Shown: positions 45,242-54,173 of the stretch, piece by piece | Layout of the letters: each line of letters begins with the position of its first letter | Numbering within the stretch: position 1 is the first letter of the stretch | Assembly: GCF_900452415.1 (NCBI RefSeq) | Contig: NZ_UGNX01000001.1 | Location: 2,170,001 to 2,234,000, forward strand | Length of the DNA: 64,000 nt | DNA from: Legionella cincinnatiensis | GTDB taxonomy: Bacteria > Pseudomonadota > Gammaproteobacteria > Legionellales > Legionellaceae | Reading direction: 5' to 3' | The notes under the pieces: generated by a model | The model's database searches: none | What the model saw: the letters and a program-made list of their open reading frames with translations, nothing else | What the model was told of the DNA's origin: nothing | Position numbers and translations under genes: made by a program

Positions 45242-46948
45242 ATGTATGAATATGACAGTGAATTAGAGCAAGCTATTGAAAAACTATTACGAGATATTCT
45301 AATCGATATAATGGATGAGGCTAGGAAGGATATTGAACAAAATAAACCCAATCCATTGTTCTTAATAGAAAGTTTGAGTGCGGAGATTATTAACTATCTT
45401 CAAAATCACCCAGAGGAAAGTGATGAATTCTACCTCCTACTTTTTAACAGTTCCATCCAAATCATAATAAAGCAACTCAATAATAACATTTGTGATAAGA
45501 CCACCTTAGATCTGTGTCTGAATACCCCCGGTTGTAAAGACTATTTATCCAAACATCTTGGTATGCAATACAACATTGACACCATAAAGGAACTCATAGC
45601 AAAAAAGGAACAGGAGTTAGCTGATCGGGATGTTACTCAAAAAATGGAGAGTCCTTCTTCTGCGGAACAAATCATTAAAAAACCAACAAACTCATTATTT
45701 GAAAAAGTATCTTTAAAAACAAAGAAAACTTTAGCAACCAAAGAAACGGTTCAAAACCTTTATAGCTTGTGGAAAAAAGAAAATCCATTAAAGTTTAATA
45801 ATTTGATTTGTTTTCAAAGCGATCAAATAAGAAAAAATAAGGAAAAATACGTCCAATTCTCTATCAATCCATATTTTATTGATGAATTATTACTAAGACT
45901 TTCTCCTCTCACAGAAGATATTCAAAAAATAGCCGTCCTGCCTCTATATTTCTCTTATAAGGATCCCCCAAATCAACAGTTTTGGACAAAAAGCATGAAG
46001 AGGATTAATAATTATTGGGAAAAGAAAAAAGAGTTAAAGAAATACATCATTTTGGCCGATTATTTAAATTCTGTTGTCTTTTCAGATTTATCACAACTAA
46101 CTACAGAGCAAACTAACAAAATGCTAGCAGATATATCACGAATCGGTTCGATTGCAGAAAATTTTCACTCTAGAAATAAACTTTATAGATTTTGTAAAAA
46201 AATTATAAAAGAGAAAAATATAATTGATTATCCCATACACGAAGTTAAAGAAGCTAAAGTTTTCGATTATTTCATTATTGAACTTAAAAAATTGTTAGAT
46301 ACGTATAATGGTAAAAAAGATAAGGTTAAATTAGGATTAGGAGGACTCCCATATGAAAAATCACAGTTATCCAAAAATTTAACATTATTATGGGAGATTT
46401 ACAGTTTCAATATTTTACCGCTTTGTCATCACATAGAAGATGTTATCAAAAAGAAAGAGGATGATGTTCTAAGCCCATTTCATAAACAGCTATATAAAAG
46501 CTTAATCCCCCAGATAAAAGAAATGAAATTTGAATGTCAACGGTATCAAATCGCAGCGAAAAATATGGGAATAGTTCCAGAGTTAGAATCCACTCCTCAA
46601 AGGAAAAACTCAGATCTGATTTTTGATAAAATAAGCTTTCATTCTGCATATTTTGAGATTACGCACAACTTCCCCAATTTTAGGAAAGAGAAAAAAAAAT
46701 ATAACACCACCATTAACAAAGAAGTAGACTCTTTTATAAAAACATTAAAAAATTTTTTAAAAGAAAAAAATGAAACTAATCCCTCAAACGCAATTGTCTC
46801 ATCAACCTCCCTCAAACCTCATAAATCAAATAAAACATATACACAAAGACCTACTAACCAATTGAGTTTTTTTAAAGAGCTAAAGACAAAAAATACAGAT
46901 GAAAGACTGCAACCATATATAGGAACCCACAAAAGTATTATGAACTGA
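45242..46948 (+). CDS. Putative effector, 568 aa, unknown function
   Basis: Long intact frame, very Lys/Glu/Leu-rich, mostly helical, with no signal peptide or membrane segment. The N-terminal 110 residues form one unit (LEQAIEKLLRDILIDIMDEA ... LNTPGCKDYLSKHLGMQYNI), then a Lys-rich linker, then a domain of about 270 residues (SLFEKVSLKTKKTLATKETV ... PLCHHIEDVIKKKEDDV). The N-unit/linker/helical-bundle layout vaguely recalls Ras-GEF-type effectors, but no diagnostic motif is present and I do not assign one. The C-terminal 80 residues are Ser/Thr/Lys-rich and disordered, as in translocated substrates. Confidence 0.6.
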   Translation: MYEYDSELEQAIEKLLRDILIDIMDEARKDIEQNKPNPLFLIESLSAEIINYLQNHPEESDEFYLLLFNSSIQIIIKQLNNNICDKTTLDLCLNTPGCKDYLSKHLGMQYNIDTIKELIAKKEQELADRDVTQKMESPSSAEQIIKKPTNSLFEKVSLKTKKTLATKETVQNLYSLWKKENPLKFNNLICFQSDQIRKNKEKYVQFSINPYFIDELLLRLSPLTEDIQKIAVLPLYFSYKDPPNQQFWTKSMKRINNYWEKKKELKKYIILADYLNSVVFSDLSQLTTEQTNKMLADISRIGSIAENFHSRNKLYRFCKKIIKEKNIIDYPIHEVKEAKVFDYFIIELKKLLDTYNGKKDKVKLGLGGLPYEKSQLSKNLTLLWEIYSFNILPLCHHIEDVIKKKEDDVLSPFHKQLYKSLIPQIKEMKFECQRYQIAAKNMGIVPELESTPQRKNSDLIFDKISFHSAYFEITHNFPNFRKEKKKYNTTINKEVDSFIKTLKNFLKEKNETNPSNAIVSSTSLKPHKSNKTYTQRPTNQLSFFKELKTKNTDERLQPYIGTHKSIMN

Positions 46949-46989
46949 GCATAACAACTTTTCTAAGGAGAAAATCTTTTATTAAATTG

Positions 46990-47694
46990 TCTGTTAATTG
47001 GGTTTATGATTGGATGCCTAGAGCAAATATCGCTTTGTTTATAGGTCTTTCTCAATTTATTGGCACCTGAGGACCAATGGTTGCAGCAGGCTCACTAACC
47101 TCATCTATAATTGAATGGCGTGTTATATTTTTCAGCATGGCGGTCTTTGGTATCGTTATTGCTGCACTAACATTGTTATTTGTAGAAAAATCCAAATAAA
47201 AAAAGGATTTTCCCTATCCTTTTCTTCCTATATGATAACATTAGTATGGTTGGGTTATGCGTTAGGTTGCCCCTTGCTTGGTTTTATATCTAATAAAGTG
47301 CAACGTAGAAAGCCTGTAATGCTGGCAAGTGCTTTTACACCATAGTATCCCTATCAGGGATTATATATTTTCCATATGGAAAAACACTAACAGGGGTCCG
47401 CTTTTTAGCTCTTGGGTTAAGTGCTAGTGGGCAAAGTATTGGATTTGCAGCCATTGCGGAGCAGTGTAAAGAAAATTTTTTAGCTATAGGATTAAATGCA
47501 ATAATCGCTCTAGTTACATCAATTAATGCTCCAAAATTAGGTAGTATGTTATCTTATCCCTTAGAAATAAAAAACTCTCAAGGAGTTCTCTTTGCCTTGA
47601 TTATCGTTGCTAGTCTTTGTAAAGAATTTTGCTATCCTGATGCTCGTGTAATGCTTTTTTGGCTCAATTGTGGTTCAAACTATCTATTGGTTTA
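46990..47694 (+). pseudogene. MFS transporter pseudogene
   Basis: Fragments in successive frames: ANIALFIGLSQFIGT, stop, GPMVAAGSLTSSIIEWRVIF, FSMAVFGIVIAALTLLFVEK, then MITLVWLGYALGCPLLGFIS, NKVQRRKPVMLASAF, then PYGKTLTGVRFLALGLSASG, QSIGFAAIAEQC. These are successive membrane helices with the MFS loop GFISNKVQRRKP. The N-terminal third is lost and there are at least three lesions. Confidence 0.75.
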
Positions 47695-47738
47695 ATCTCG
47701 ATTATATTATCTGATTGCTGTAGCATTAAATAATATAA

Positions 47739-48553
47739 TTGCATAAATTTCGAGATATGTTCAGACAACTAAGCAAATTAGTAGATTTTCCCAATAGAAG
47801 TTTATTTTTTACGCGATCCACAAGAACAATGACAAAAAATTTTGGTGAGCTTGTTCGTGTTAGTGCAATTGATCATGATGGGTGTTTTAGATTGCGATAT
47901 ACGGAACCTAGCGAAATTGGCAAGTGCATAAACCTGTGATTGAGTATCTAAATCATCAAAAAGTAAACAAAAAATATCCTGTTGATTATGTTACAAGTAA
48001 TTCCAATCGGCAAAGTAGCCGTCTGGATTGCCCTAATAGCATATACAATGAAAATAACTTGGCATTTCCTGTAGCAAAAGTTTGAGCAAAATCATTGGGG
48101 GCATAGTTTGATCCTCTATTATTAGCAGATATCACCGCAAATCGTAAACCCGGATTTACCATTAATTGTATCAATAAGGTGGCACAGGAAAAAAATTTAA
48201 ATCTATTAAAAAACTGTGTATCAAATGAAGTCGTAGATAAGCTTTTGCAAGAACCCCACTCAGAATTTACCTTTTCCGAAGATAAAATAAACATTGTATA
48301 TCCTCAAATGCATCGAATTGCACTATACCACCCTCAAGCAAGTATTCATTTTAATGTTTATGATGATTTACTTAAGCAAGTCTTAGTACCCTTAAAACAT
48401 TTTTATTGCAGTTATCCAAATTTAATACCTGAAAATGTGATATTAAATCTCTATTATTTTAATACGGTGAATAATGAACCACCAAATCATGAATTAAATT
48501 TACCAAGTCTCATCCATACCATTCATGGTACTGGTTCCATTGATACCCACTAA
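47739..48553 (+). pseudogene. Decayed hypothetical (effector-like) gene
   Basis: Three open pieces on one strand: MHKFRDMFRQLSKLVDFPNR with VRVSAIDHDGCFRLRYTEPS (47739-47939); NHQKVNKKYPVDYVTSNSNR (about 47950-48080); and FDPLLLADITANRKPGFTIN, CINKVAQEKNLNLLKNCVSN up to the stop at 48553. Stops and frame changes separate them. Family not recognised. Confidence 0.5.
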
Positions 48554-48904
48554 TATCGTACTGTAAAAAAATGGAGGACATAGCAAAAAACGAAGAAGGT
48601 GAACTAAGTAAGTATTATATGAGCCAATATATTACTCCTGAACTTTTGCAAAAAGATTTTAATTCTAAGTTCCCTAGAGAAACGTATTTTTAATCCAACT
48701 TTTTGAATTTTGGGTTTATGGGGCAAAAGCGACACAGACCACCTAAAATAGGAGTTATATAGACAAGGCTTCAAAAATTCTTGCGTAGCAAATTTGTAAC
48801 AAACTTTAGTATAACCATAGTTGTTTCAAGCAGTTTAAGGCAGTAGTTGCTCATTTTGTTACATCACAACCCGCTGATTTCATTAAACAATTTTCTTGAT
48901 CAAT
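48554..48904. other. Intergenic region
   Basis: About 350 bp. A short open piece (MEDIAKNEEGELSKYYMSQY) near 48570-48690 may be a further remnant of the preceding pseudogene. Confidence 0.35.
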
Positions 48905-48953
48905 GTGGCTACGAACCAGGGGGTCGGAGGTTCGAATCCTTCCGGGCGCGCCA
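48905..48953 (+). other. tRNA-Arg(ACG) 3' end, att-like site 2
   Basis: GGCTACGAACCAGG is the anticodon loop and 3' stem with anticodon ACG. GGTCGGAGGTTCGAATCC (variable and T arm) and GGGCGCGCCA (acceptor 3' strand with CCA) follow. The 5' half of the tRNA is absent (the preceding bases do not pair), so this is not a working gene but the displaced 3' end left by integration of a mobile element. A decayed copy is at 21935-21982. Confidence 0.8.
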
Positions 48954-49019
48954 TTTTTAAATAAATGGGCTCATCCCCAAATCCGGGGGCATTAATCAAG
49001 AACACAAAACCTTAAGGTG

Positions 49020-49320
49020 AGTAGGCCAACGGAACTTCCCCATCAGCCCCTCTTAGAACCGTACGTGAACCTCTCGACTCATACGGCTCCCATCAAGCAA
49101 AGTTTCTTCCTACTCCAATTTGCCAATGTGGAAATCTTTTTGTACTTACGCAGAGTCCATTTACCAGAACAATATTGAATTGGGTCCAGACTGGCTCAAG
49201 GCATGATGGAGAATATTTGCCATAATATTGCATCCATCCTCTAAGCGTTGGATTACACAATTCAGCTATCTCTTCAAGACTTAACTCCACTTTGTACTTC
49301 AATTTCCACTGTCTGATCAA
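49020..49320 (-). mobile_element. 3' end of a group II intron (maturase C-terminus and domain V)
   Basis: Reverse strand: IRQWKLKYKVELSLEEIAEL, CNPTLRGWMQYYGKYSPSCL matches the GIIM maturase-specific end of group II intron reverse transcriptases (NP..RGW..YYG). Downstream (49055-49088) the DNA GAGCCGTATGAGTCGAGAGG followed by TTCACGTACGGTTC forms the catalytic domain V hairpin. The RT domain is missing, so the fragment is 5'-truncated and immobile. Confidence 0.85.
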
Positions 49321-49360
49321 GATGGCTTGAAAGACCCATTCTAGGGTAATGCATTAAGTG

Positions 49361-49586
49361 ATTAAGGCCTCGTAACTCAAATTGGGTATATCTCCCCATA
49401 CACAATCTAATGTTCATTTAATAATAATTTCTTACCATAAAGTTTATTAGAAGATATTGAATGCAAAGCCAAGAAGAAATCCGTACACCCTTAAGACAAT
49501 AAATGGCGCAAAATAATGAATCAGGATATTCAGTAGATTCTTCATTTTCAGATGCTGAACTTAATGCAATTGCGGCAAAAAATTAA
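49361..49586 (+). pseudogene. Duplicated 5' end of the flavoprotein gene
   Basis: Nearly matches 50573-50815. It includes the upstream GGGTATATCTCCCCATA and the first codons MQSQEEIRTPLRQ, stop, MAQNNESGYSVDSSFSDAEL. An in-frame TAA and early divergence after LNAIAAKN make it a dead fragment. Together the two copies form direct repeats around the 173-aa gene. Confidence 0.78.
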
Positions 49587-49625
49587 TGTCTAAAATAACC
49601 TTTTCTCTTTAGTGAGTTTTTAATC

Positions 49626-50147
49626 ATGATATCAAAACATAATTTTTTTAAGTTACATAAATTGAACCTTGAGAAAAAGAAAAACAGGATTGAGCAAACA
49701 CTCAATGATATAATCTTACCCTATTTACTTCATACAAAAAAATTAGTAGAACCTATGAACGAAAGAGTTTGGGAAAAAACTCTTGTAAGGGATAGACATT
49801 GGGGGGTTGTCGTAAAACCTTATCCAGCCTCTACAGAGAATAGCAGTAAAGCAAGAGAATTTTATAACGAATTATTGGACTTATTAAAAATACATATAGT
49901 GAGCATGAATTCTAGAAATGAACTGGCCCGTTTTATTAATAAAGAAATTTTAAAGATAATAAACATCAAACAGGAACTAACAACGAAATACTCCAATGCT
50001 TGGGATGGTCAAAAATACATTCAAATCAGAGTAGACGCGGAGCCGGAAGAGCAAATGAGAAATATTGAAATATGGTATGGACGATTTACGCGTGCTTTAA
50101 ATGAGATAAAAACAAATCATGAAAACAGCGTAACTTACGGACCATAA
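49626..50147 (+). CDS. Hypothetical protein, 173 aa
   Basis: Intact frame, unrecognised. Basic and helical N-terminus (FFKLHKLNLEKKKNRIEQTL), a short middle WGVVVKPYPASTENSSKARE, and a C-terminal RNIEIWYGRFTRALNEIKTN. No signal peptide or membrane helix, and only a weak ribosome site. It sits between the two copies of the flavoprotein 5' end. Confidence 0.5.
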   Translation: MISKHNFFKLHKLNLEKKKNRIEQTLNDIILPYLLHTKKLVEPMNERVWEKTLVRDRHWGVVVKPYPASTENSSKAREFYNELLDLLKIHIVSMNSRNELARFINKEILKIINIKQELTTKYSNAWDGQKYIQIRVDAEPEEQMRNIEIWYGRFTRALNEIKTNHENSVTYGP

Positions 50148-50170
50148 GCTTTTTTATTACTACCTAGCTT

Positions 50171-50402
50171 AAATTCCTCACCCAAAGGGAATGTAGATTT
50201 ATATGAATTCACCAAAGCTCTCATGTAAAATGGCAAAATGGCTGTGAGAAAACTTGCCGAAAGAGCAGACCTCTCTCCGACTGTTATTCAAAAAATTCGC
50301 TCAGATGAGTAAGACGATGTAAAAACCAAGGAACTTTTTAATCTCTCCCCTCCTGTTGTTTTAAGTTATTTTAGAGAAAGGGGAAAACTAGCTGGTATAT
50401 AA
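50171..50402 (+). pseudogene. XRE-type antitoxin/regulator remnant
   Basis: One frame reads NVDLYEFTKALM, stop, NGKMAVRKLAERADLSPTVI, QKIRSDE, stop, DDVKTKELFN. This is the helix-turn-helix of HigA/HipB-like antitoxins (SVRKLAE.A.LSPTVIQKIRSGE) with two in-frame stops. No toxin partner is visible. Confidence 0.7.
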
Positions 50403-50705
50403 ATTAATTTGCCTAACCTTCATCCATGGTAAAAAAGTTACTTCTTTGTAATGCTCTATATAAATTTAATTATTTTCTTCTGTAACTATGAAACAAAGTT
50501 CAATCCAACTCTCAGTTTTATAGTTTTTATCATAACCATTTGATTTTATTTAACTTAAAAATATGACAGCAGTAATTAAGGCCTCAAAAAAATATGGGTT
50601 AACTCAAATTGGGTATATCTCCCCATACTCAATCTAATGTTCACTTAATAATAATTTATTATCATAAAGTTTATTTTTATTTCATAAAACTTTAAGAGAT
50701 ATTGA
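50403..50705. other. Intergenic region upstream of the flavoprotein
   Basis: The last 130 bp are duplicated at 49361-49460 and include GGGTATATCTCCCCATA, a near-palindrome that may be regulatory. Confidence 0.4.
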
Positions 50706-52841
50706 ATGCAAAGCCAACAAGAAATCCGTGCACCCTTAAGACAACAAATGACGCAAAATAATGAATCAGGAAATTCAGTAGATTCTTCATTTTCAGATGC
50801 TGAAGTTGATACTCTTATTGTGGGGGCTGGCCCCATTGGCTTGCTAAATGCAATCGGATTACTACAAAAAAATTCGCAGAGAAAAGTACTGATTTTGGAA
50901 AAACGAGAAGAATATACTCGTAAACATGTAGTTCGATTTAGTGCTGCTAAACTTACCGAATTTATGGAAGCAATAGGAGCAAAAGGTAAAAAATCCATTC
51001 CAGAGCTCCTTGAATTAGAAAAGCGATTGCAAGAAAATTCCGCAATTAGAATCAATGAGCTCGAGACAATACTAAAAAACATTGCCCTAAGAATGGGGGC
51101 TAAAATTCAGCATAAAGAAGTTAAAGATGTACAGAAGCAAATCTATGATCAATATCCTAAGCTTGAATGCTTGATTGGATGTGACGGTACGCACAGCACA
51201 GTATCTGCTCAGGTATTTGGAATAGAAAATCAGATTAAGAACTCGTATGATTATGTCTTACAGGTCCGCTTTGAAGTATCCGGTCCTAGTTCAGTTAATA
51301 AAGTAGATTTACCCACTTGGCCTACTTATTTACAAGCTTATGGGCTTGTGGGTGAAGAGATAGTCGGCAAACGGTCCGATGGAATAACGCCTATAACGAT
51401 GCAAATCATGATCCCTAAGGAAGATTTTGATGCATTAAAACCTTATGCAACGGCTAAGGATCCTATTAAACCTTTTAATGAGGAAGAGACTAAGCTTCAA
51501 CATATCCCTGATGGAATTATGCAGAAAGTAAAAGGATATCTTGGCTTTAGACTAGCTCACTATACAAAACATAAAGTTGGCGAGCAAATTGATATGTCTG
51601 ATATTAGATTAAGTGTCAATGAAGCTCCAGCTACTCGCGCCAAACAGGTTGTTAAATACGAAGAAGTTAATGGTCGGTTAATCTGTGTCATGCTAGCCGG
51701 TGATGCAGCATTAGGACTATCCTATTTTAAGGGTGTTAATGCTGGCTTGGAAAATATGTCAAAAGCACTTGTTGCTTTAAATACAGAATCTGAAACAGAA
51801 CGCAAAGCAAAACTTGCTGCCTACGCTACATGGTTCGATCAAGATTTAGCGCCTCGTAAAATTAAGGAAGTGGCAGACTATAGCAAGTATATCGCTCGTC
51901 TTACAGAATCAATAACCTCTTTTTTGAACAGGCATCTTGGTCGAGATTTTCTTATGAATACCACTCAGGCAGAGCGCTATGCCGAATTGTACTATCTTAA
52001 TCAGCGAGAAGCGCGGAAAAACCCTTCTAATCCGCCTTCACTTGATTCAGCATATCCGCATCGTAAAAACTATTTTATTGCAGTATTGAACAGCACTCCA
52101 GTGCCTCTTTCTCAATATGGGAAACAAACAAAAGACCATTTTAAAAAATACTTTAAGACCTATAAGTCTAACTTCTATTTGTATCAAGATTTACTGCAGC
52201 CACTTAATGCGCTGAGACATATTTTAGAAGGTGTTGCTAAAATTGTATTTTCCCCATTAGCGTTCATTGTTTTTACACCGGTTAATTTAGCAATTTTTAC
52301 CTATACTGTATTTATTAATTTGTCAACAATGGCAGAGTTCAAAATGCACTGGAATGAAATAAAGACAAATTTCAAATCAGCCGCGGCTAGAATGCTCGAT
52401 GGTTTGGCAGAAATAGGGTTGGGAGTTGTTCTTGCTGCAACTAGTATTCTGTTACCCATTAAACTCATTGTAAATAGTATATTAACCAATAGAGAAGAAT
52501 CACGAAAAATTGAAAACAACCCAGGAATGGTTCGCTTAGTAGAAGAGGCGGGCCGAATTGCAGCGAATGATGCGTTTTCGACAAGTAAAATGCACGCGTT
52601 ACTGATCGATGCACATCGAAAATTTAAAAAGTCGCTGGGTAGAATGCAATATACACAAGTATCCAAAGAGGCGGAAAATAAAGCTTATAATGAATGCAAT
52701 CTTCATGAACCAGACTCCTATAAGCGTTATTTCAATTTATTTAAAACTCATGATTTACAGAAACAGATAGCGCATGTATCTAAAGAAGAGCGAGAAGTCC
52801 TTTCAGAGAGAGCCATTGCAGATACTCCAGGAAAACTCTAA
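50706..52841 (+). CDS. FAD-dependent monooxygenase-like protein with membrane segments, putative effector
   Basis: 711 aa. Polar N-terminus, then a FAD-binding fold: VDTLIVGAGPIGLLNAIGLL (GxGxxG, residues about 35-50), VLILEKREEYTRKHVVRFSA, LECLIGCDGTHSTVSAQVFG (DG motif), ICVMLAGDAALGLSYFKGVN, AGLENM (GD motif). This resembles MICAL and PHBH-type hydroxylases; EKREEYTRKHVVRF is especially MICAL-like. After residue 510 come hydrophobic segments (VFSPLAFIVFTPVNLAIFTY; IGLGVVLAATSILLPIKLIV), unusual for soluble hydroxylases, and a charged C-terminal helix region. No signal peptide. MICALs oxidise actin methionines; a host target is possible but unproven. Confidence 0.75.
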   Translation: MQSQQEIRAPLRQQMTQNNESGNSVDSSFSDAEVDTLIVGAGPIGLLNAIGLLQKNSQRKVLILEKREEYTRKHVVRFSAAKLTEFMEAIGAKGKKSIPELLELEKRLQENSAIRINELETILKNIALRMGAKIQHKEVKDVQKQIYDQYPKLECLIGCDGTHSTVSAQVFGIENQIKNSYDYVLQVRFEVSGPSSVNKVDLPTWPTYLQAYGLVGEEIVGKRSDGITPITMQIMIPKEDFDALKPYATAKDPIKPFNEEETKLQHIPDGIMQKVKGYLGFRLAHYTKHKVGEQIDMSDIRLSVNEAPATRAKQVVKYEEVNGRLICVMLAGDAALGLSYFKGVNAGLENMSKALVALNTESETERKAKLAAYATWFDQDLAPRKIKEVADYSKYIARLTESITSFLNRHLGRDFLMNTTQAERYAELYYLNQREARKNPSNPPSLDSAYPHRKNYFIAVLNSTPVPLSQYGKQTKDHFKKYFKTYKSNFYLYQDLLQPLNALRHILEGVAKIVFSPLAFIVFTPVNLAIFTYTVFINLSTMAEFKMHWNEIKTNFKSAAARMLDGLAEIGLGVVLAATSILLPIKLIVNSILTNREESRKIENNPGMVRLVEEAGRIAANDAFSTSKMHALLIDAHRKFKKSLGRMQYTQVSKEAENKAYNECNLHEPDSYKRYFNLFKTHDLQKQIAHVSKEEREVLSERAIADTPGKL

Positions 52842-52852
52842 CTTTTCACCCG

Positions 52853-53197
52853 TTTTTATACAAGCACTCCAAGTTTGAGAGAATAGCCTTTAAAGCCATT
52901 ACTACCCTATTATCCACGGCAGTTTTTAAAGCACCAGCTAACGCAGGGTCCTGCCGAGCTTGTTCTTGAGCCGTCAACAATCTTGCATAGCAGTCTAAAG
53001 CTCGTTGTTCATGTTAAAGATAGTAGCCTTATGATCACTATCATCTTGTTCTCCTAGTTCTTGTTGCAGACAATAGCAGTGCTTTTCTAAGGATGCCGGG
53101 TTCCTTCATCAAAAGGGAAATAAAGATCAATAAAAAATTCTCTGCTCAATTTATCTGCCCTTAAAGTCTCTTGCATTTCCTGTAAATCGCTAGCCAT
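52853..53197 (-). pseudogene. Decayed hypothetical gene
   Basis: From a reverse ATG at 53197: MASDLQEMQETLRADKLSRE, FFIDLYFPFDEGTRHP, stop, then other frames CYCLQQELGEQDDSDHKATI and QARQDPALAGALKTAVDNRV in order. Several lesions. Not recognised. Confidence 0.5.
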
Positions 53198-53690
53198 GGT
53201 TTTGTATTGACTAATTAAACATTATGTGATGATTCAACGAGCAAGTGTAATGCTACTAAGGTCAGTAAATCTGTCAAATGGATAAATATCAGAGCTTACT
53301 AGTCTTTGTGAGACAACCATCATTGATTATGTACATGGATATGTAGCCAGTATTCTTCAATGAGCAACAACCCAAGGATGAGCCAAGCAAAGATACAAAA
53401 AAGCAAGTTGATGCTTATGCTCCCAGCCGAAATTTGAAGATTTCTCGATCTGATAATCTAATGCTTAAAAAATTCGGAAGTAATGATCGCATCAGGTCGC
53501 TCAATTTGTTTTGTTATTGCTTTTAAGATACTTTTTTCTGCATATCGAAAACCTATCAAAATTTTTCTTCTAAAATCTTCTTTATAGTCACTTTAGAATT
53601 ATCCAATATCCATGTAGGTGAAATAAACTCAAAAGTAATGCGCTCTATATATGTGGTTGATTAGCCTTTTAATTACCCACAGTTTTTGCT
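53198..53690. other. Non-genic stretch
   Basis: About 490 bp of AT-rich sequence; no ORF or RNA gene supported. Confidence 0.35.
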
Positions 53691-53987
53691 ATGACTTCAT
53701 TCTTCTCTGAATTAGACTCAATAAAGTATATTAAATTGAGTCAATCATTTAAAAAAGTTTATGATTTTATGCATGAGAATAATTCTCTTAATATGGATAC
53801 ACACTTTCATAACATTTTAGCTGATGAAGATACTATTTATCTCAGTAATTTTACTTTAGCACTGTCAAAGAAATTTGATTTATCAATGATTGAACAAAAT
53901 TTTGTATATGATTATAAAAATTATGGTGGTTATTCTGTCAATTTACTGCATGGTATTCTAGTATCTTATAAAGACAAGGAAAATTAG
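53691..53987 (+). CDS. Kinase-fold fragment, possibly inactive
   Basis: 98 aa. MDTHFHNILADEDTIYLSNF, TLALSKKFDLSMIEQNFVYD resembles the catalytic core of protein/small-molecule kinases: catalytic loop (D)xHxxNIL, then the metal-binding DFG position as NFT. The N-lobe with the ATP-binding lysine is absent, and the DFG Asp is replaced by Asn. It is likely the C-terminal relic of a larger kinase-like gene, or a small pseudokinase. Confidence 0.45.
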   Translation: MTSFFSELDSIKYIKLSQSFKKVYDFMHENNSLNMDTHFHNILADEDTIYLSNFTLALSKKFDLSMIEQNFVYDYKNYGGYSVNLLHGILVSYKDKEN

Positions 53988-54173
53988 GACAAGACATTAA
54001 GTGATTGCTTAACACATAAACTTTCAATTAAGTTGTCTGATAAATAAATGAAGTATTATTTAAAAATACGTATATTACGGAAAAATGAAAAAATTTTTTA
54101 CAGGAAAGTTCAGAAAGACAAATATAATGGTGATGAAAGTGATCCTCAGGATGCAGCTATTGGGAAAGAAATT

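Noticed and set aside
45242-46948. Ras-GEF domain in the 568-aa protein
   Set aside because: The helical layout is suggestive, but no conserved GEF motif could be located, so no function was assigned.
48905-48953. Functional tRNA-Arg
   Set aside because: The upstream bases cannot form the D arm or acceptor 5' strand; it is an att-like fragment.
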